Counted from the stretch's first letter, positions 33,004-41,196 are shown. The stretch: DNA of 64,000 nucleotides from Sinosporangium siamense (GCF_016863435.1 NZ_BOOW01000014.1:62001-126000), one strand, 5' to 3'. Notes: generated by a model from the letters alone, not told the origin. Numbers and translations: made by a program.

Positions 33004-34590
33004 ATGAACACAACGACAGCCCTGCAGCTGCTTCTGCTTCCCGTCGGTGCGGTCGCCGTGGCGGGCTTCGCACGCAGGCGCGACCTGCCGGGGCCGCTGC
33101 TGCTGGTGCTGGTCGGCCTGATCGTGTCGTTCGTGCCCGGGGTGGCGGCCTACCAGATCGACCCTGAGATCATCCTGCTGGTCTTCCTGCCGCCGCTGCT
33201 CTACTCCTCGGCGCTGGAGAGCTCCTACCTGCGATTGCGCGACGTCAGGCGCGCGGTGGGGCTGCTATCGATCGGGCTCGTACTGTTCAGCATGGTCGTC
33301 ATCGGGTTCGTGGTGCACTGGCTGCTGCCCGGCCTCCCGCTCGCGGCGGCGTTCGCGCTGGGCGCGATCGTGGCGCCGCCCGACGCGGTCGCCGCCGTGG
33401 CGGTCGCGCGCAGGCTGGGCCTGCCGCGCAGGGTGATCACGATCCTGGTCGGCGAGAGCCTGTTCAACGACGCGACCGCGCTCACGGCCTACAGGGTCGC
33501 GGTCGGCGCGGTTGTGGGGCACGGCATCAGCGCGTGGGGGGCGATCGGGGAGTTCCTGCTGTCGTCGGCCGGGGGAGTGGCGGTCGGGTTCGCCCTGGCG
33601 CTTCCCCTGCTCTATGTGCTTAAGCGTCTCCGCGACCCGCTCGTGGAGAACACCGTCATGCTGATCACCCCGTTCGCCGCTTATCTCGCCGCCGAGCTGC
33701 TCCACTCGTCCGGCGTGATCTCCGTGGTGATCGTGGGGCTCTATCTCGGCCACCACATGCCCAGAGCGGGCTTCGGCACCCGGCTGATCTCCGACGCGGT
33801 TTGGAAGGTCATCACGTTCGTCCTGGAGGCGATCGTCTTCGCCCTCATCGGGCTCCAGTTCAAGCCGATCATGGAGGGCCTGTCGGAGCGCGGCCCGTGG
33901 GAGCTGATCGGCTACGCCACCGCGGTTTACGGCGCAGCCGTCCTGTCCAGGATCGTCTGGCTCGTGCCGAGCACCTACCTGCCGAGGATGTTGTCACGCA
34001 AGATCCGCGAGCGGGACCCCTCACCACCCTGGCAGCAGGTCGCGGTGATCTCGTGGGCGGGCATGCGCGGCGTCGTGTCGCTGGCCGCCGCCTTCGCCAT
34101 GCCCGCGACCTTCCCCGAGCGGGACCTGCTGCTGTTCCTCACCTTCACGAGCGTCGTGGCCACCCTGCTCGTGCACGGCCTCACCTTTCCCCGCGTGATC
34201 CGCGTTCTCGGGGTCAGCGCCGACCGCGAGGTCTACGAGGACAACCTGGCCGAGGCCGCCGCCCAGCAGGCCGCCGCGGCCGCCGCGCTCATCCGCCTGG
34301 AGGAGCTCACCGCCGAGGGAGTGGACCCCGTGCACGCGGACGTGGTCGCCGATCTGCGGACACGGTCCGAGCGGCGCGCCCTGCAGGCGTGGGAACGCCT
34401 TGGCGGCGGCACCGGGCCGCGCGGGGAGGAGACTCCGAGCGCCGTCTACCGCCGTCTGCGACGGGAGATGTTGCAGTCCGAGCGGGACGTGCTTGTCCGG
34501 CTCCGCGACGAGCGGCGCATTGACGACGAGGTGATGCGCCGCGTCATGGCGGAGCTGGACTTCGAGGAGGCCACACTGGAGCGGGACTAG
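33004..34590 (+). CDS. Na+/H+ antiporter, CPA1 family
   Basis: 528 residues: about 12 membrane helices in residues 1-415, then a 110-residue charged, helical cytoplasmic tail (EDNLAEAAAQQAAAAAALIR). CPA1 features are LLVFLPPLLYSSALE, GAIVAPPDAVAAVAVARRLG (the Pro-Pro-Asp region) and ILVGESLFNDATALTAYRVA with the Asn-Asp pair of electroneutral exchangers. It exchanges cytoplasmic Na+ (or K+) for protons for pH and salt homeostasis. ATG at 33004 follows GGAGGGGAAGTCCCGGC. Its stop overlaps by four bases with that of a convergent UBP-type zinc-finger gene, a neighbour often found beside or fused to this antiporter group. Confidence 0.9.
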   Translation: MNTTTALQLLLLPVGAVAVAGFARRRDLPGPLLLVLVGLIVSFVPGVAAYQIDPEIILLVFLPPLLYSSALESSYLRLRDVRRAVGLLSIGLVLFSMVVIGFVVHWLLPGLPLAAAFALGAIVAPPDAVAAVAVARRLGLPRRVITILVGESLFNDATALTAYRVAVGAVVGHGISAWGAIGEFLLSSAGGVAVGFALALPLLYVLKRLRDPLVENTVMLITPFAAYLAAELLHSSGVISVVIVGLYLGHHMPRAGFGTRLISDAVWKVITFVLEAIVFALIGLQFKPIMEGLSERGPWELIGYATAVYGAAVLSRIVWLVPSTYLPRMLSRKIRERDPSPPWQQVAVISWAGMRGVVSLAAAFAMPATFPERDLLLFLTFTSVVATLLVHGLTFPRVIRVLGVSADREVYEDNLAEAAAQQAAAAAALIRLEELTAEGVDPVHADVVADLRTRSERRALQAWERLGGGTGPRGEETPSAVYRRLRREMLQSERDVLVRLRDERRIDDEVMRRVMAELDFEEATLERD

Positions 34591-34844
34591 CCGACGACGT
34601 TGTCCACGTAGCACCAGCGCCAGCTCTCGCCGGGCTCGAACGACTTCACAACAGGGTGAGAGGTCTCGTGGAAATGCGCCGTGGCGTGCTTCTCCGGTGA
34701 GGAGTCACAGCATCCGATGTGTCCGCAGCTGAGGCACTTCCGTAGGTGGACCCATGAGGTTCCCAGTCGCAGGCACTCCTCACACCCCGCCGTGGTGCGT
34801 GGGGTCGGCTCGTTCGCGGCACGGAGGTGTTCACAAGTGCTCAT
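34587..34844 (-). CDS. UBP-type zinc-finger protein
   Basis: 85 residues, essentially one ZnF-UBP domain: CEHL, CEECLRLG, LRKCLSCGHIGCCDSS, KHATAHFHETSHPVVKSFEP, then WRWCYVD. The Cys/His pattern is complete for the usual zinc sites. In eukaryotes the domain binds the free C-terminal Gly-Gly of ubiquitin; bacterial copies are standalone and have no known ligand. Start at ATG 34844; the frame also offers ATG at 34859. It converges on the CPA1 antiporter gene with a 4-bp stop overlap. Confidence 0.85.
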   Translation of the reverse strand: MSTCEHLRAANEPTPRTTAGCEECLRLGTSWVHLRKCLSCGHIGCCDSSPEKHATAHFHETSHPVVKSFEPGESWRWCYVDNVVG

Positions 34845-34905
34845 GTCGCTATAGTGCATCTTCTGACATCGCGTATTCCCCACAGGGGTTGGGTAGGGTC
34901 AAGCT

Positions 34906-35337
34906 ATGCGATATATCTCGCGGCGCTTTGCCCCCCTTGCAACCGCTGCTCTCGCGGCGGTCCTCATTACCGGTTGTGGTGAGATTCAGGAGATCAACAA
35001 CGCCGTAGACGATGTTCAGAACGCTGTGGGCAACGTGCAGGCGTGTGCCCAGGCGGTGCAGGCCGCCGGCGAGGTCGCGGGCAAGGCGATAGGCCAGGCT
35101 ACCGACCCCGCGGCCCTGGAGAAGACCCTCAACGACGCCGCCGCCGACCTCCAGACGGCAGCGGACAAGGTCGGCAACACCACGCTCCAGGAAGCGATGA
35201 ACGACCTCGCCAAGTCTTATGAGAACTTCAGCGTCGCCGACGCCAACAACGCCGTCGACGCGGCGCAGAAGGTCGTCACCGACTCCACGAAGTTCATCAC
35301 CAACCTCAACAGCTCCTGCGGCGGCGGGGGCAATTGA
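34906..35337 (+). CDS. Lipoprotein, helical, function unknown
   Basis: 143 residues. Signal with RRFAPLATAALAAVLITGC, a good lipobox with Cys at residue 24. The mature part is Ala/Asn/Val-rich and predicted all-helical (INNAVDDVQNAVGNVQACAQ; LEKTLNDAAADLQTAADKV), with a second and third Cys (QACAQ, SSCGGG) that may pair. It looks like a membrane-anchored coiled or helical-bundle protein. ATG at 34906 is 61 bp from the divergent zinc-finger gene, so a shared promoter region lies between them, where CCCCACAGGGG is a short palindrome. I do not recognise the family. Confidence 0.7.
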   Translation: MRYISRRFAPLATAALAAVLITGCGEIQEINNAVDDVQNAVGNVQACAQAVQAAGEVAGKAIGQATDPAALEKTLNDAAADLQTAADKVGNTTLQEAMNDLAKSYENFSVADANNAVDAAQKVVTDSTKFITNLNSSCGGGGN

Positions 35338-35785
35338 CCTGACCTGCCGTTTCCTCGCGGGGGTCGTTTCGATCCCTTTGCCCAGGAGGATCGGCCGGTC
35401 GTGGTCTTGAGGCGGTTGCCGGGGGGATAACCGACTTGACCTGCTGTTTCCATGCCCCTCGGGCCCAGCGCCTGGCGGCTGCCCGGGGGGAGGGGCCTGG
35501 TCCGCCGGTGCTGTACCCGGCCTGAGCCGGCGTTTCCGAGGGGAGGGGCTTGGTCCGCTGGTGCCGTGTGGGTCTTGAGGTGGCCGTCGCCGGTGCCGTA
35601 CCTGGCCCGAACTGGCGTTTCCGGGGGAGGGGCCTTCTCCGCCGGTTCCGTGTGGGTCTTGAGGTGGCCGTCGCCGGTGCCGCACCCGGCCTGAACTGGC
35701 GTTTCCGTGTGCGTCTTGAGGTGTGCCGGCAGTGCCGTACCTGGCCGGAGTCGGCGTTTCCGTGGGGAGGGGGCCGTAGGGCTAC
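35338..35785. repeat. Imperfect tandem repeats, about 85-bp unit
   Basis: The marker GGCGTTTCCG lies at about 35528, 35613, 35698 and 35753, and the variants CTGCCGTTTCC and CTGCTGTTTCC at about 35344 and 35443. Full units also share GTGTGGGTCTTGAGGTGGCC and GCCGGTGCCG. The main spacing is 84-85 bp, with one copy shortened to 55. The stretch between the lipoprotein and DUF202 genes holds no credible gene. Confidence 0.65.
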
Positions 35786-35828
35786 CCCAGCTTCTCTACG
35801 GGAAATACTGGAAAAATAGCCTCATTTC

Positions 35829-36176
35829 ATGAAAGTTCAGGGGAAGGAACCGGATCCTCGGTTCACGCTCGCCAACGAACGTACCTACCTCACCTGGCTC
35901 AGCACATCACTCGCGCTCAGCGCGGCGGGCGTCGCCATGGCGGCCGTGCCCACCGACGTCTTCCTCCCCTGGCTGCGGACCCTCCTCGCGGTCGCCCTCA
36001 TCGTCCTGTCGAGCGCCGTGGCGGCCCTCGCCTACCCCCGATGGCGCCGCGTGGAGCGGGCCATGCGCGCCGACGCGCCCCTCCCGACCCCCGCGCTGGC
36101 CCCGGTCCTCGGCTACGGCGTCGCGACGGTAGCCGTACTCGCCCTCGTCCTTGTCCTCGTGGCGGCCCTCCGGTGA
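35829..36176 (+). CDS. DUF202 membrane protein (YidH-like)
   Basis: 115 residues. Opens with DPRFTLANERTYLTWLSTSLALSAAG, the DUF202 signature (FxLANERTxLxWxRTxLA), split here because of its length, then helices at about 23-42, 48-70 and 92-114. The family is small inner-membrane proteins of unknown function found widely in bacteria. ATG at 35829. A second DUF202 gene starts 7 bp after its stop, so the two are one operon and may form a heteromer. Confidence 0.82.
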   Translation: MKVQGKEPDPRFTLANERTYLTWLSTSLALSAAGVAMAAVPTDVFLPWLRTLLAVALIVLSSAVAALAYPRWRRVERAMRADAPLPTPALAPVLGYGVATVAVLALVLVLVAALR

Positions 36177-36183
36177 GTCACCG

Positions 36184-36513
36184 GTGATCGACCACGGGCC
36201 CTGGGACCCCGGCCTGCCCAGCGAACGCACCCGCCTGGCCTGGGTCCGCACCGCCATGGCTCTAGCCGTCGGCGGCCTGGGCGCCGCCGGCATCACCGTC
36301 CGCGCCGGCCTGCCCGCCGTGGACACCGCCGCCTTCATCCTGGCCGCCCTCTGCGGAGCCGTACTCCTCGCCCGCACCGGCCGCCGCTACCGCCGCGTCC
36401 AGAACGCCCTGCACGACAACCGCGCCCTGTCCCACGAGGTCGACGGCTTCATCGCCTGGATCGGCGCCCTCGCGATCGCGGCCGGCGCCTTGATCTTCGC
36501 CCTGCGAATGTGA
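36184..36513 (+). CDS. DUF202 membrane protein, second copy
   Basis: 109 residues. LPSERTRLAWVRTAMALAVGG is a variant DUF202 N-terminus (SERTxLAWxRT), followed by three membrane helices and a charged loop (RTGRRYRRVQNALHDN). It begins at the GTG at 36184, 7 bp after the first DUF202 gene. Paired short DUF202 genes (YidG/YidH-like) are common and imply a two-subunit membrane assembly. No partner enzyme is nearby. Confidence 0.78.
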   Translation: MIDHGPWDPGLPSERTRLAWVRTAMALAVGGLGAAGITVRAGLPAVDTAAFILAALCGAVLLARTGRRYRRVQNALHDNRALSHEVDGFIAWIGALAIAAGALIFALRM

Positions 36514-37204
36514 CCCCAAACCCACCCACCGGAGGTTACGGCCACCCGGTGGCCCCCATCCGGCGCCTTCCGGCCGTCTGGTGGGTTCGCGCCAGCGGTG
36601 GCTTCCGGCCGTCCGCCGCCCTCGGGCCCGCCCGGTGGGTTCGCGCCGCCTTCTGCCCTCAGGCCCGCCTGTGGCTTCCGGGCCCGCACGTTGGCCTCGG
36701 GCCGGCTTCGGACTCCGGCCGCCCTGTGGGTTCGGGCACGTCGGTGACTTCCGGCCGCCCGCTGCCTCGGGCCCGCCCGGTGGGTTCGCGCCGCCTTCTG
36801 CCCTCAGGCCCGCCTGCGGCTTTGGGCCCACGCGTTGCCCTCGGATCCGCCTGGCGGACTTGTGGCGCCCGCTGGGTTCGCGCCGCCTTCTGCCCCTCAG
36901 GCCCGCCTGCGGCTTTTGGGCCCACGCGTTGCCCTCGGGCCGGCTGCGGACTCGGGCCGTCTGGTGGGTTCGCGCTGGCCTGCGGCTTTCGGGCCCGCAG
37001 GTTGCCCTCGGGCCCGCCTGCGGCTTTCGGGCCCGCACGTTGCCCTCGGGCCGGTGGACTCGAGCTGGTGGACTTGGGCCGCCCGGTGGGCGTCGGCCCA
37101 TCGACACCCCGGGGGGCTGGCGCTTGCACGCCGCACCTCGCTGAGGAGGGCAATGCCTGGCATCTATGGATATCGGCGGCGGTCAGGGGGATGTGCCCTG
37201 AGTG
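36514..37204. repeat. GC-rich degenerate repeats, no gene
   Basis: The stretch is built from variants of GGTGGGTTCGCGCCGCCTTC, TGCCCTCAGGCCCGCCTG and GGGCCCGCACGTTGCCCTCG, recurring every 40-120 bp in mixed order (for example the first at about 36632, 36779 and 36867). Open frames on both strands give low-complexity Arg/Pro/Gly text with no homology I recognise, so I treat them as repeat artefacts. Confidence 0.55.
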
Positions 37205-37640
37205 GGGCCACCCCTCGCCTGCGGGGAGGAAGTACCAAGGATCAAAGTGAACGTCGCGCCGCGGCGTGTGTAGGGACGACCCAGGTCGGCGGCCGAGTGG
37301 GGCGTTCTCGCCCGGAAGCCCCCGTGGCTGCGGGGCCGAGGTGTGGGCGCCCGGATGGGGTGCCCGGGGAACGTCCCCGCGCCCTGTGGGACCGCCCCTT
37401 CCCCGCCACGGTTGGGCCGTGGTTACTGCCCGGACTATCCCCGCGTGTGCGGGGCCGACGTGTGCGCACCGCGCCCCGGACGGGGTGACCTGGGAACATC
37501 TGCGTGCCTGCGGGGCCGCCCCTTCCCCGCCATGGTTTAGCGGTGGTCACTCCCCGGAACCTGCCTGCCCCCACGGGGCCGGCATGGGCCCGAGTGAGGC
37601 GTCGCCCTACCAGGTCATCCCGCGTGTGCGGGGGAGAGGC
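37205..37640. CRISPR. Second, more decayed CRISPR-like array
   Basis: 28-bp units begin at about 37205, 37253, 37313, 37368, 37432, 37493, 37556 and 37613. The clearest, at 37432, reads GGACTATCCCCGCG then TGTGCGGGGCCGAC, the inverted-repeat core of type I-E repeats; others keep GGAAC at the start and CGGGGCCG near the end. Intervals are 48, 60, 55, 64, 61, 63 and 57 bp, so small indels have disturbed a period near 61. Sequence differs from the array at 20838. No cas gene is seen. Local GC bias could imitate part of this, hence the lower confidence. Confidence 0.5.
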
Positions 37641-37692
37641 CCGAGGGGCACGGGGTGGGCGAACAGACGCTCGCAGAGCGAGGGGATCGGGC

Positions 37693-38352
37693 CTAGACGG
37701 TCACCTCGTGGTTGCGGGCCGCGGTGGACCAGCGGGTCTCCCAGCGGGCGCGGAGGGACGCGAAGTCGGCGTCGGTCAGGCCGTAGGTCGTGATCGTGAT
37801 GCCGACCTGGGCCTCGTCCTGGCTGGTCAGGGGGACCTGCGCGTTGACGACGATCAAGTGGCCCTCGTCGTCCACGAACTGGTGCTGGAAGTGGCTGCGG
37901 TGCCACACCTCGCGCACTCCGCTCTCCTCCGCCGTGGCGACGGCGGCGGCGGGAACCAGCTCGCCGGTCAGGAAGAGCGTGCGGCGGCGCCCGGTGGGGC
38001 GCCGCTCCACCCAGAAGCGGAGTTGCTCGAAGAACGAGCGCCACCCCTCGCGGAGCCCGTCGTAGAAATCCTCCCAGGAGGAGTCGTCGGCAGGACCGGC
38101 CATGGTGACCCGCACGACGGTGCGGTCGCCGTCGGCCTCCAGCGTGATGTCCTGGCCGTTGTCCCACTCGATGCGCTCCGGCGCCGATGTTTTGGCGTAG
38201 TCGGCGAAGATGAACTGGATCTCCCCTTGAAACCCGGGGTGGTCCCAGCCGAACCATTCGGCGACCTGGTCAAGCTCGGTGAGGGCCCGCCAGACCTCCT
38301 CTCTCGGCGCTGCGACGACCTGCTCGACGGTGAACGGCCTCTGCTCGCTCAT
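37693..38352 (-). CDS. SRPBCC / AHSA1-like protein
   Basis: 219 residues. EQVVAAPREEVWRALTELDQ and AEWFG near the N-terminus, with WEDFYDGLREGWRSFFEQL at the end of the first domain, match the START/SRPBCC helix-grip fold of AHSA1-type proteins. About 75 further residues follow (VREVWHRSHFQHQFVDDEG onward), which may be a second, half-size domain. These proteins bind hydrophobic ligands; bacterial members are mostly uncharacterised. ATG at 38352 overlaps the stop of the upstream ArsR-like gene (ATGA), so the pair is translationally coupled; regulator plus SRPBCC protein is a frequent actinobacterial unit. Confidence 0.82.
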   Translation of the reverse strand: MSEQRPFTVEQVVAAPREEVWRALTELDQVAEWFGWDHPGFQGEIQFIFADYAKTSAPERIEWDNGQDITLEADGDRTVVRVTMAGPADDSSWEDFYDGLREGWRSFFEQLRFWVERRPTGRRRTLFLTGELVPAAAVATAEESGVREVWHRSHFQHQFVDDEGHLIVVNAQVPLTSQDEAQVGITITTYGLTDADFASLRARWETRWSTAARNHEVTV

Positions 38353-38954
38353 GTCTCCTCCTTGGACTCTGCTGTCTTGGCGGGGTGGCCGCCCGCGGTC
38401 ACGCGGTAGCGGCGGGAGATCCCGGGTGTGTCGAACTCGGCGGCCACCTCGGCCATCGCCTCGGCCAGCCGGGTGGCGAAGCGTTCGACGTCGGCGGGGC
38501 GCGCGAAGCGGACTTCGGTCTCGATGTGGAAGGTCAGCAGCCGCTTGCCCAGCTCGGCCGCCGCCTCACGCATCTCGGCCACGTCCGCCAGAGTGCGTGC
38601 GGACGAGGCGATCAGGGTGGACGCGGCGAACCGGTCCTGCCCGGCGGGGCCCAGCTCTCCGATCACCTCGGGCGCGACCACCACGGCGCGTGCGGTGACC
38701 CGCACCAGCCGCTCGGTGCGGCCGCGCCGCTGCCGCAGCTCCACCAGCTCGACGAGGCCGGCCTTCTCCAGCTCCCGCAGGTGGTAGTTGATCCGCTGAC
38801 GGCTCTCGCCGAGCCGCGTGGACAGGCCGGTGGCCGAGGCGGGCTCACGCAGCTCCTCCAGCAGGCGGCGCCGCAGCGGGGAGAGTGTGCCGCGCAGCCG
38901 CTCGGCCTCCCTGACGACGTCAAGGTCGCTGTCGATCCCGTTCACAGGCCTCAT
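38349..38954 (-). CDS. ArsR-like winged-helix regulator
   Basis: 201 residues from ATG 38954. N-terminal winged helix: LSPLRRRLLEELREPASATG, LSTRLGESRQRINYHLRELE, AGLVELVELRQRRGRTERL. The C-terminal half (TFHIETEVRFARPADVERFA) is typical of the long ArsR-like proteins that accompany SRPBCC genes. No metal-binding Cys pair is visible. It is first in the operon with the SRPBCC gene and is divergent from a TetR gene; a perfect 24-bp palindrome at 38961-38984 directly before its start is the likely operator. Confidence 0.85.
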   Translation of the reverse strand: MRPVNGIDSDLDVVREAERLRGTLSPLRRRLLEELREPASATGLSTRLGESRQRINYHLRELEKAGLVELVELRQRRGRTERLVRVTARAVVVAPEVIGELGPAGQDRFAASTLIASSARTLADVAEMREAAAELGKRLLTFHIETEVRFARPADVERFATRLAEAMAEVAAEFDTPGISRRYRVTAGGHPAKTAESKEET

Positions 38955-38960
38955 GCTGCC

Positions 38961-38984
38961 AATTGACAAACGAATTTGTCAATT
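38961..38984. promoter_or_regulatory. Perfect 24-bp palindromic operator
   Basis: AATTGACAAA and TTTGTCAATT are perfect 10-bp arms around CGAA. It lies 6 bp upstream of the ArsR-like start and about 50 bp upstream of the divergent TetR start, so either regulator could use it. It is AT-rich against a GC-rich background and contains TTGACA, so it probably overlaps the -35 element. Confidence 0.75.
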
Positions 38985-39035
38985 CTTTCGGCGTGCCGGA
39001 TGCGCAGGAGCAGACAAGGGCGGGACAATGCCGGT

Positions 39036-39707
39036 ATGAAGGCCGCCATGAAGCCGGAGCCCCTGTCCCGGGAGCGCATCGTCGCCGCAGCCGTCGACCT
39101 CATCGAACGTGAGGGAGCCGACGCGGTGTCGATGCGCCGCATCGCGACCGAGCTCGGGGTCGGGGTCATGTCGCTCTACAACCACGTGCCCAACAAGTCG
39201 TCTCTCCTCGACGGCGTGGCCGAGTCGGTGATGGCGCAGATCGAATTCCACGACGACATCTCCGCCCCCTGGCAGGAGCAGGTGTTAGCCCAGGCCAGAG
39301 CGTTGCGGCAGATCGCGATGCACTACCCGCGCTGCACCCTCGTGGTGCTCACCCGCCAGCTCCGCACCCCCGCCGGGCTGCTGCCCACCGAGCGTGCGCT
39401 CGCCACCCTCAAGAGGGCGGGCTTCGAGCGCGACCAGGCGGTCAGCGTGCTGCGCGCCTTCGTCGCCTACATCGTGGGGTGCCTGCTACGCGAGGTCGGC
39501 GTCACCTCCACCTTCGACCCGGCGGGCGGCGGCGGCTCCATCGCCGGCAGCTTCGACGCCACCCTGTTCCCGGAGACGGCCGACCTCTACGGATGGCTCG
39601 CCACCTGCGATCACGAGGCGGAGTTCGAGTTCGGCCTGCGCATGCTGGTGGAGGCGGCGGCAGTCGTTCCCAGGGCCCCCTCCAACACCGACGAGCCCCA
39701 GAGCTGA
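39036..39707 (+). CDS. TetR-family regulator
   Basis: 223 residues. HTH: IVAAAVDLIEREGADAVSMR, RIATELGVGVMSLYNHVPNK, LLDGVAESV. The C-terminal domain (RALRQIAMHYPRC, RAFVAYIVGCLLREVG) resembles TetR_C group 1 repressors. ATG at 39036 is used; ATG at 39051 is possible. It is divergent from the ArsR-like/SRPBCC operon across the 24-bp palindrome. No obvious target gene is on its own side, so it may control the divergent operon or itself. Confidence 0.85.
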   Translation: MKAAMKPEPLSRERIVAAAVDLIEREGADAVSMRRIATELGVGVMSLYNHVPNKSSLLDGVAESVMAQIEFHDDISAPWQEQVLAQARALRQIAMHYPRCTLVVLTRQLRTPAGLLPTERALATLKRAGFERDQAVSVLRAFVAYIVGCLLREVGVTSTFDPAGGGGSIAGSFDATLFPETADLYGWLATCDHEAEFEFGLRMLVEAAAVVPRAPSNTDEPQS

Positions 39708-39753
39708 CAAGGGCCAGAGCTCACAAGGGAGAGTACGGCAAAGCCCGGTCGTC

Positions 39754-39774
39754 CCCGGCCGCGACGCGGCCGGG
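39754..39774 (+). terminator. Hairpin terminator after TetR gene
   Basis: CCCGGCCGC (39754-39762) and GCGGCCGGG (39766-39774) form a perfect 9-bp stem with a 3-base loop, 46 bp past the stop. Confidence 0.5.
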
Positions 39775-39834
39775 CGCGTGTCCGACGGGCGTAACCGGGG
39801 GGGCACGGCCGAGGTGTGGCCGGACGGCTGGACG

Positions 39835-39863
39835 CCCGGGGCCCGCAAAACGCGGGCCCCGGG
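39835..39863. terminator. Bidirectional hairpin terminator
   Basis: CCCGGGGCCCGC (39835-39846) and GCGGGCCCCGGG (39852-39863) form a perfect 12-bp stem around AAAAC. It lies between the convergent TetR and transglycosylase genes. Confidence 0.7.
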
Positions 39864-39954
39864 GGTCTGTGAGTGCGCCCTTCCCCCGGGCACTCGACGA
39901 GCTCCTCCGAACCCGTGCGCGCTGTGCGCGGCCCGGGGAGGCGCTCGACGTGGA

Positions 39955-40518
39955 TCAGTACCAGTTATGCGACTGGAAGTGACCCCACGCGCCGCACGCG
40001 GTTCCGTAGCGGCCCCTGATGTACTTCAGTCCCCAGCGGATCTGTGTCGCCGGGTTGAACCGCCAGTCCCTGGCGATCCCGCTCATCTTTCGACCGGGAA
40101 GCGCCTGTGGGATGCCATAGGCCCCCGATGAGCGGTTCTGTGCGCGGTGGTTCCAGTTGCTCTCCCGGGTCCAGAGGCTGTCGAGGCAGCGGAACTGCCG
40201 CATCGACCACGCTCGCTGGACGACCAGGCGGAACGCGATCGCCTTGTTCTTGCCAGGAGAGTTCTTGGCCTTTCGCGCCTTGAATCGGATCTTGGGCTTG
40301 GTGGCCGTCGTCCACTTGCGGTGGATCACACGCTTGGGGACGACCTTCTTACGGGCCGCACGCTGCTGGACCGCGACGAGAGACCAGGTCCGCATGATGC
40401 GGTTCTCGGACTTCGGCCGGTCCTTCTGCTGGGCTTCCGCCGCCGCCGGGGAGCCGCTCATGACGGCTGCGGCGACTGCGGTCGCGACTGCGGTGCGTAG
40501 GACACGAGTACTGTTCAA
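39955..40518 (-). CDS. Secreted lytic transglycosylase (SLT type)
   Basis: 187 residues. A signal peptide (LRTAVATAVAAAVMSGSPAAAEAQ, split in its n- and h-regions) is followed by a basic linker (KKVVPKRVIHRKW) and a C-terminal SLT-like domain: LDSLWTRESNWNHRAQNRSS with the catalytic Glu, GAYGIPQALPG, NPATQIRWGLKYI, and YGTACGAWGHF. It would cleave peptidoglycan glycan strands outside the membrane. The TTG at 40518 follows AAGGA at good spacing and begins the signal peptide; upstream in-frame sequence is structured leader. Such genes in actinomycetes often have long regulated leaders; this one has two clear hairpins but no recognised c-di-AMP riboswitch. Confidence 0.82.
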   Translation of the reverse strand: MNSTRVLRTAVATAVAAAVMSGSPAAAEAQQKDRPKSENRIMRTWSLVAVQQRAARKKVVPKRVIHRKWTTATKPKIRFKARKAKNSPGKNKAIAFRLVVQRAWSMRQFRCLDSLWTRESNWNHRAQNRSSGAYGIPQALPGRKMSGIARDWRFNPATQIRWGLKYIRGRYGTACGAWGHFQSHNWY

Positions 40519-40555
40519 ATCAATCCTTGTCGTCGGGTCGCGTGCGGGCGGCGCG

Positions 40556-40678
40556 GGCACACTGGTGTGCCGCGCGCTGTGTCGTCCCTCGTCCGTGGCT
40601 CGGACGCCGGCGTCCCGCGTGGCCGTCTGGATCCTTTGACCTCCGCGCCGGACGGCAGGCGAATGCCTGTCGTCCGGG
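40556..40678 (-). promoter_or_regulatory. Structured leader of the transglycosylase gene
   Basis: Two hairpins lie in the minus-strand leader. GGCACAC/GTGTGCC (40556-40571) is close to the start codon, and GCCGGACGGCAGGC (40647-40660) pairs with GCCTGTCGTCCGGG (40665 onward) around GAAT with one mismatch. They may control translation or stability. Together with the unassigned part up to 41196, this is a 678-bp gap without a gene; GAATGT/ACATTC at 41051-41068 is a further short inverted repeat near the ABC transporter start. Confidence 0.4.
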
Positions 40679-41196
40679 CGGGAGCCTCCAGGCGGCACCG
40701 CGACGGGTTCTCAAGGCGGTTTGTATTACGCGCCGGGGCCCGGCACGGCCGATCGAGGCACGCGTCGGACAGGTGTTTACCAACGGGGCGTTTGATTTGT
40801 ACGGCTTGGGGGGCTCCTCTTGACGGGCCCCGACCGCAGTCTGGTGCGCCATTGTGCGAAAAATCTGCCCGCCATGGGGTTTAAGACGCGAAGTGCGCCG
40901 CAGCGCCCATGACAGACGCGTGCCGTACGCCAACTCGGGATGCCAACCCCGGAATGTGTTATCGATTGCTAAAACCCGACAATTATCGGAGCGGGGCGGC
41001 GGCAAGACACCTGGATTGCAGGGGCACATGGCGAGATGTCACACTCGTCGGAATGTGCAGGGACATTCGGCTTATGCCGTACATGAGTCTGCGCAAGAGG
41101 CCGTCCATGACACCACACCCGGGGACGCCCATGGAGGCCGATGGCCCGGCGTGTCCCCACCCGTGAAATGTGTCCCCCACCCGGAAAGGGCCGCCC

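Noticed and set aside
36510-37250. Open frames of 190-280 codons in the GC-rich repeat zone
   Set aside because: Sequence is repeat-derived Arg/Pro/Gly text on both strands with no start signals or known folds.
40519-40900. c-di-AMP (ydaO) riboswitch before the transglycosylase gene
   Set aside because: The conserved internal sequences of that riboswitch are not visible; only generic hairpins are.
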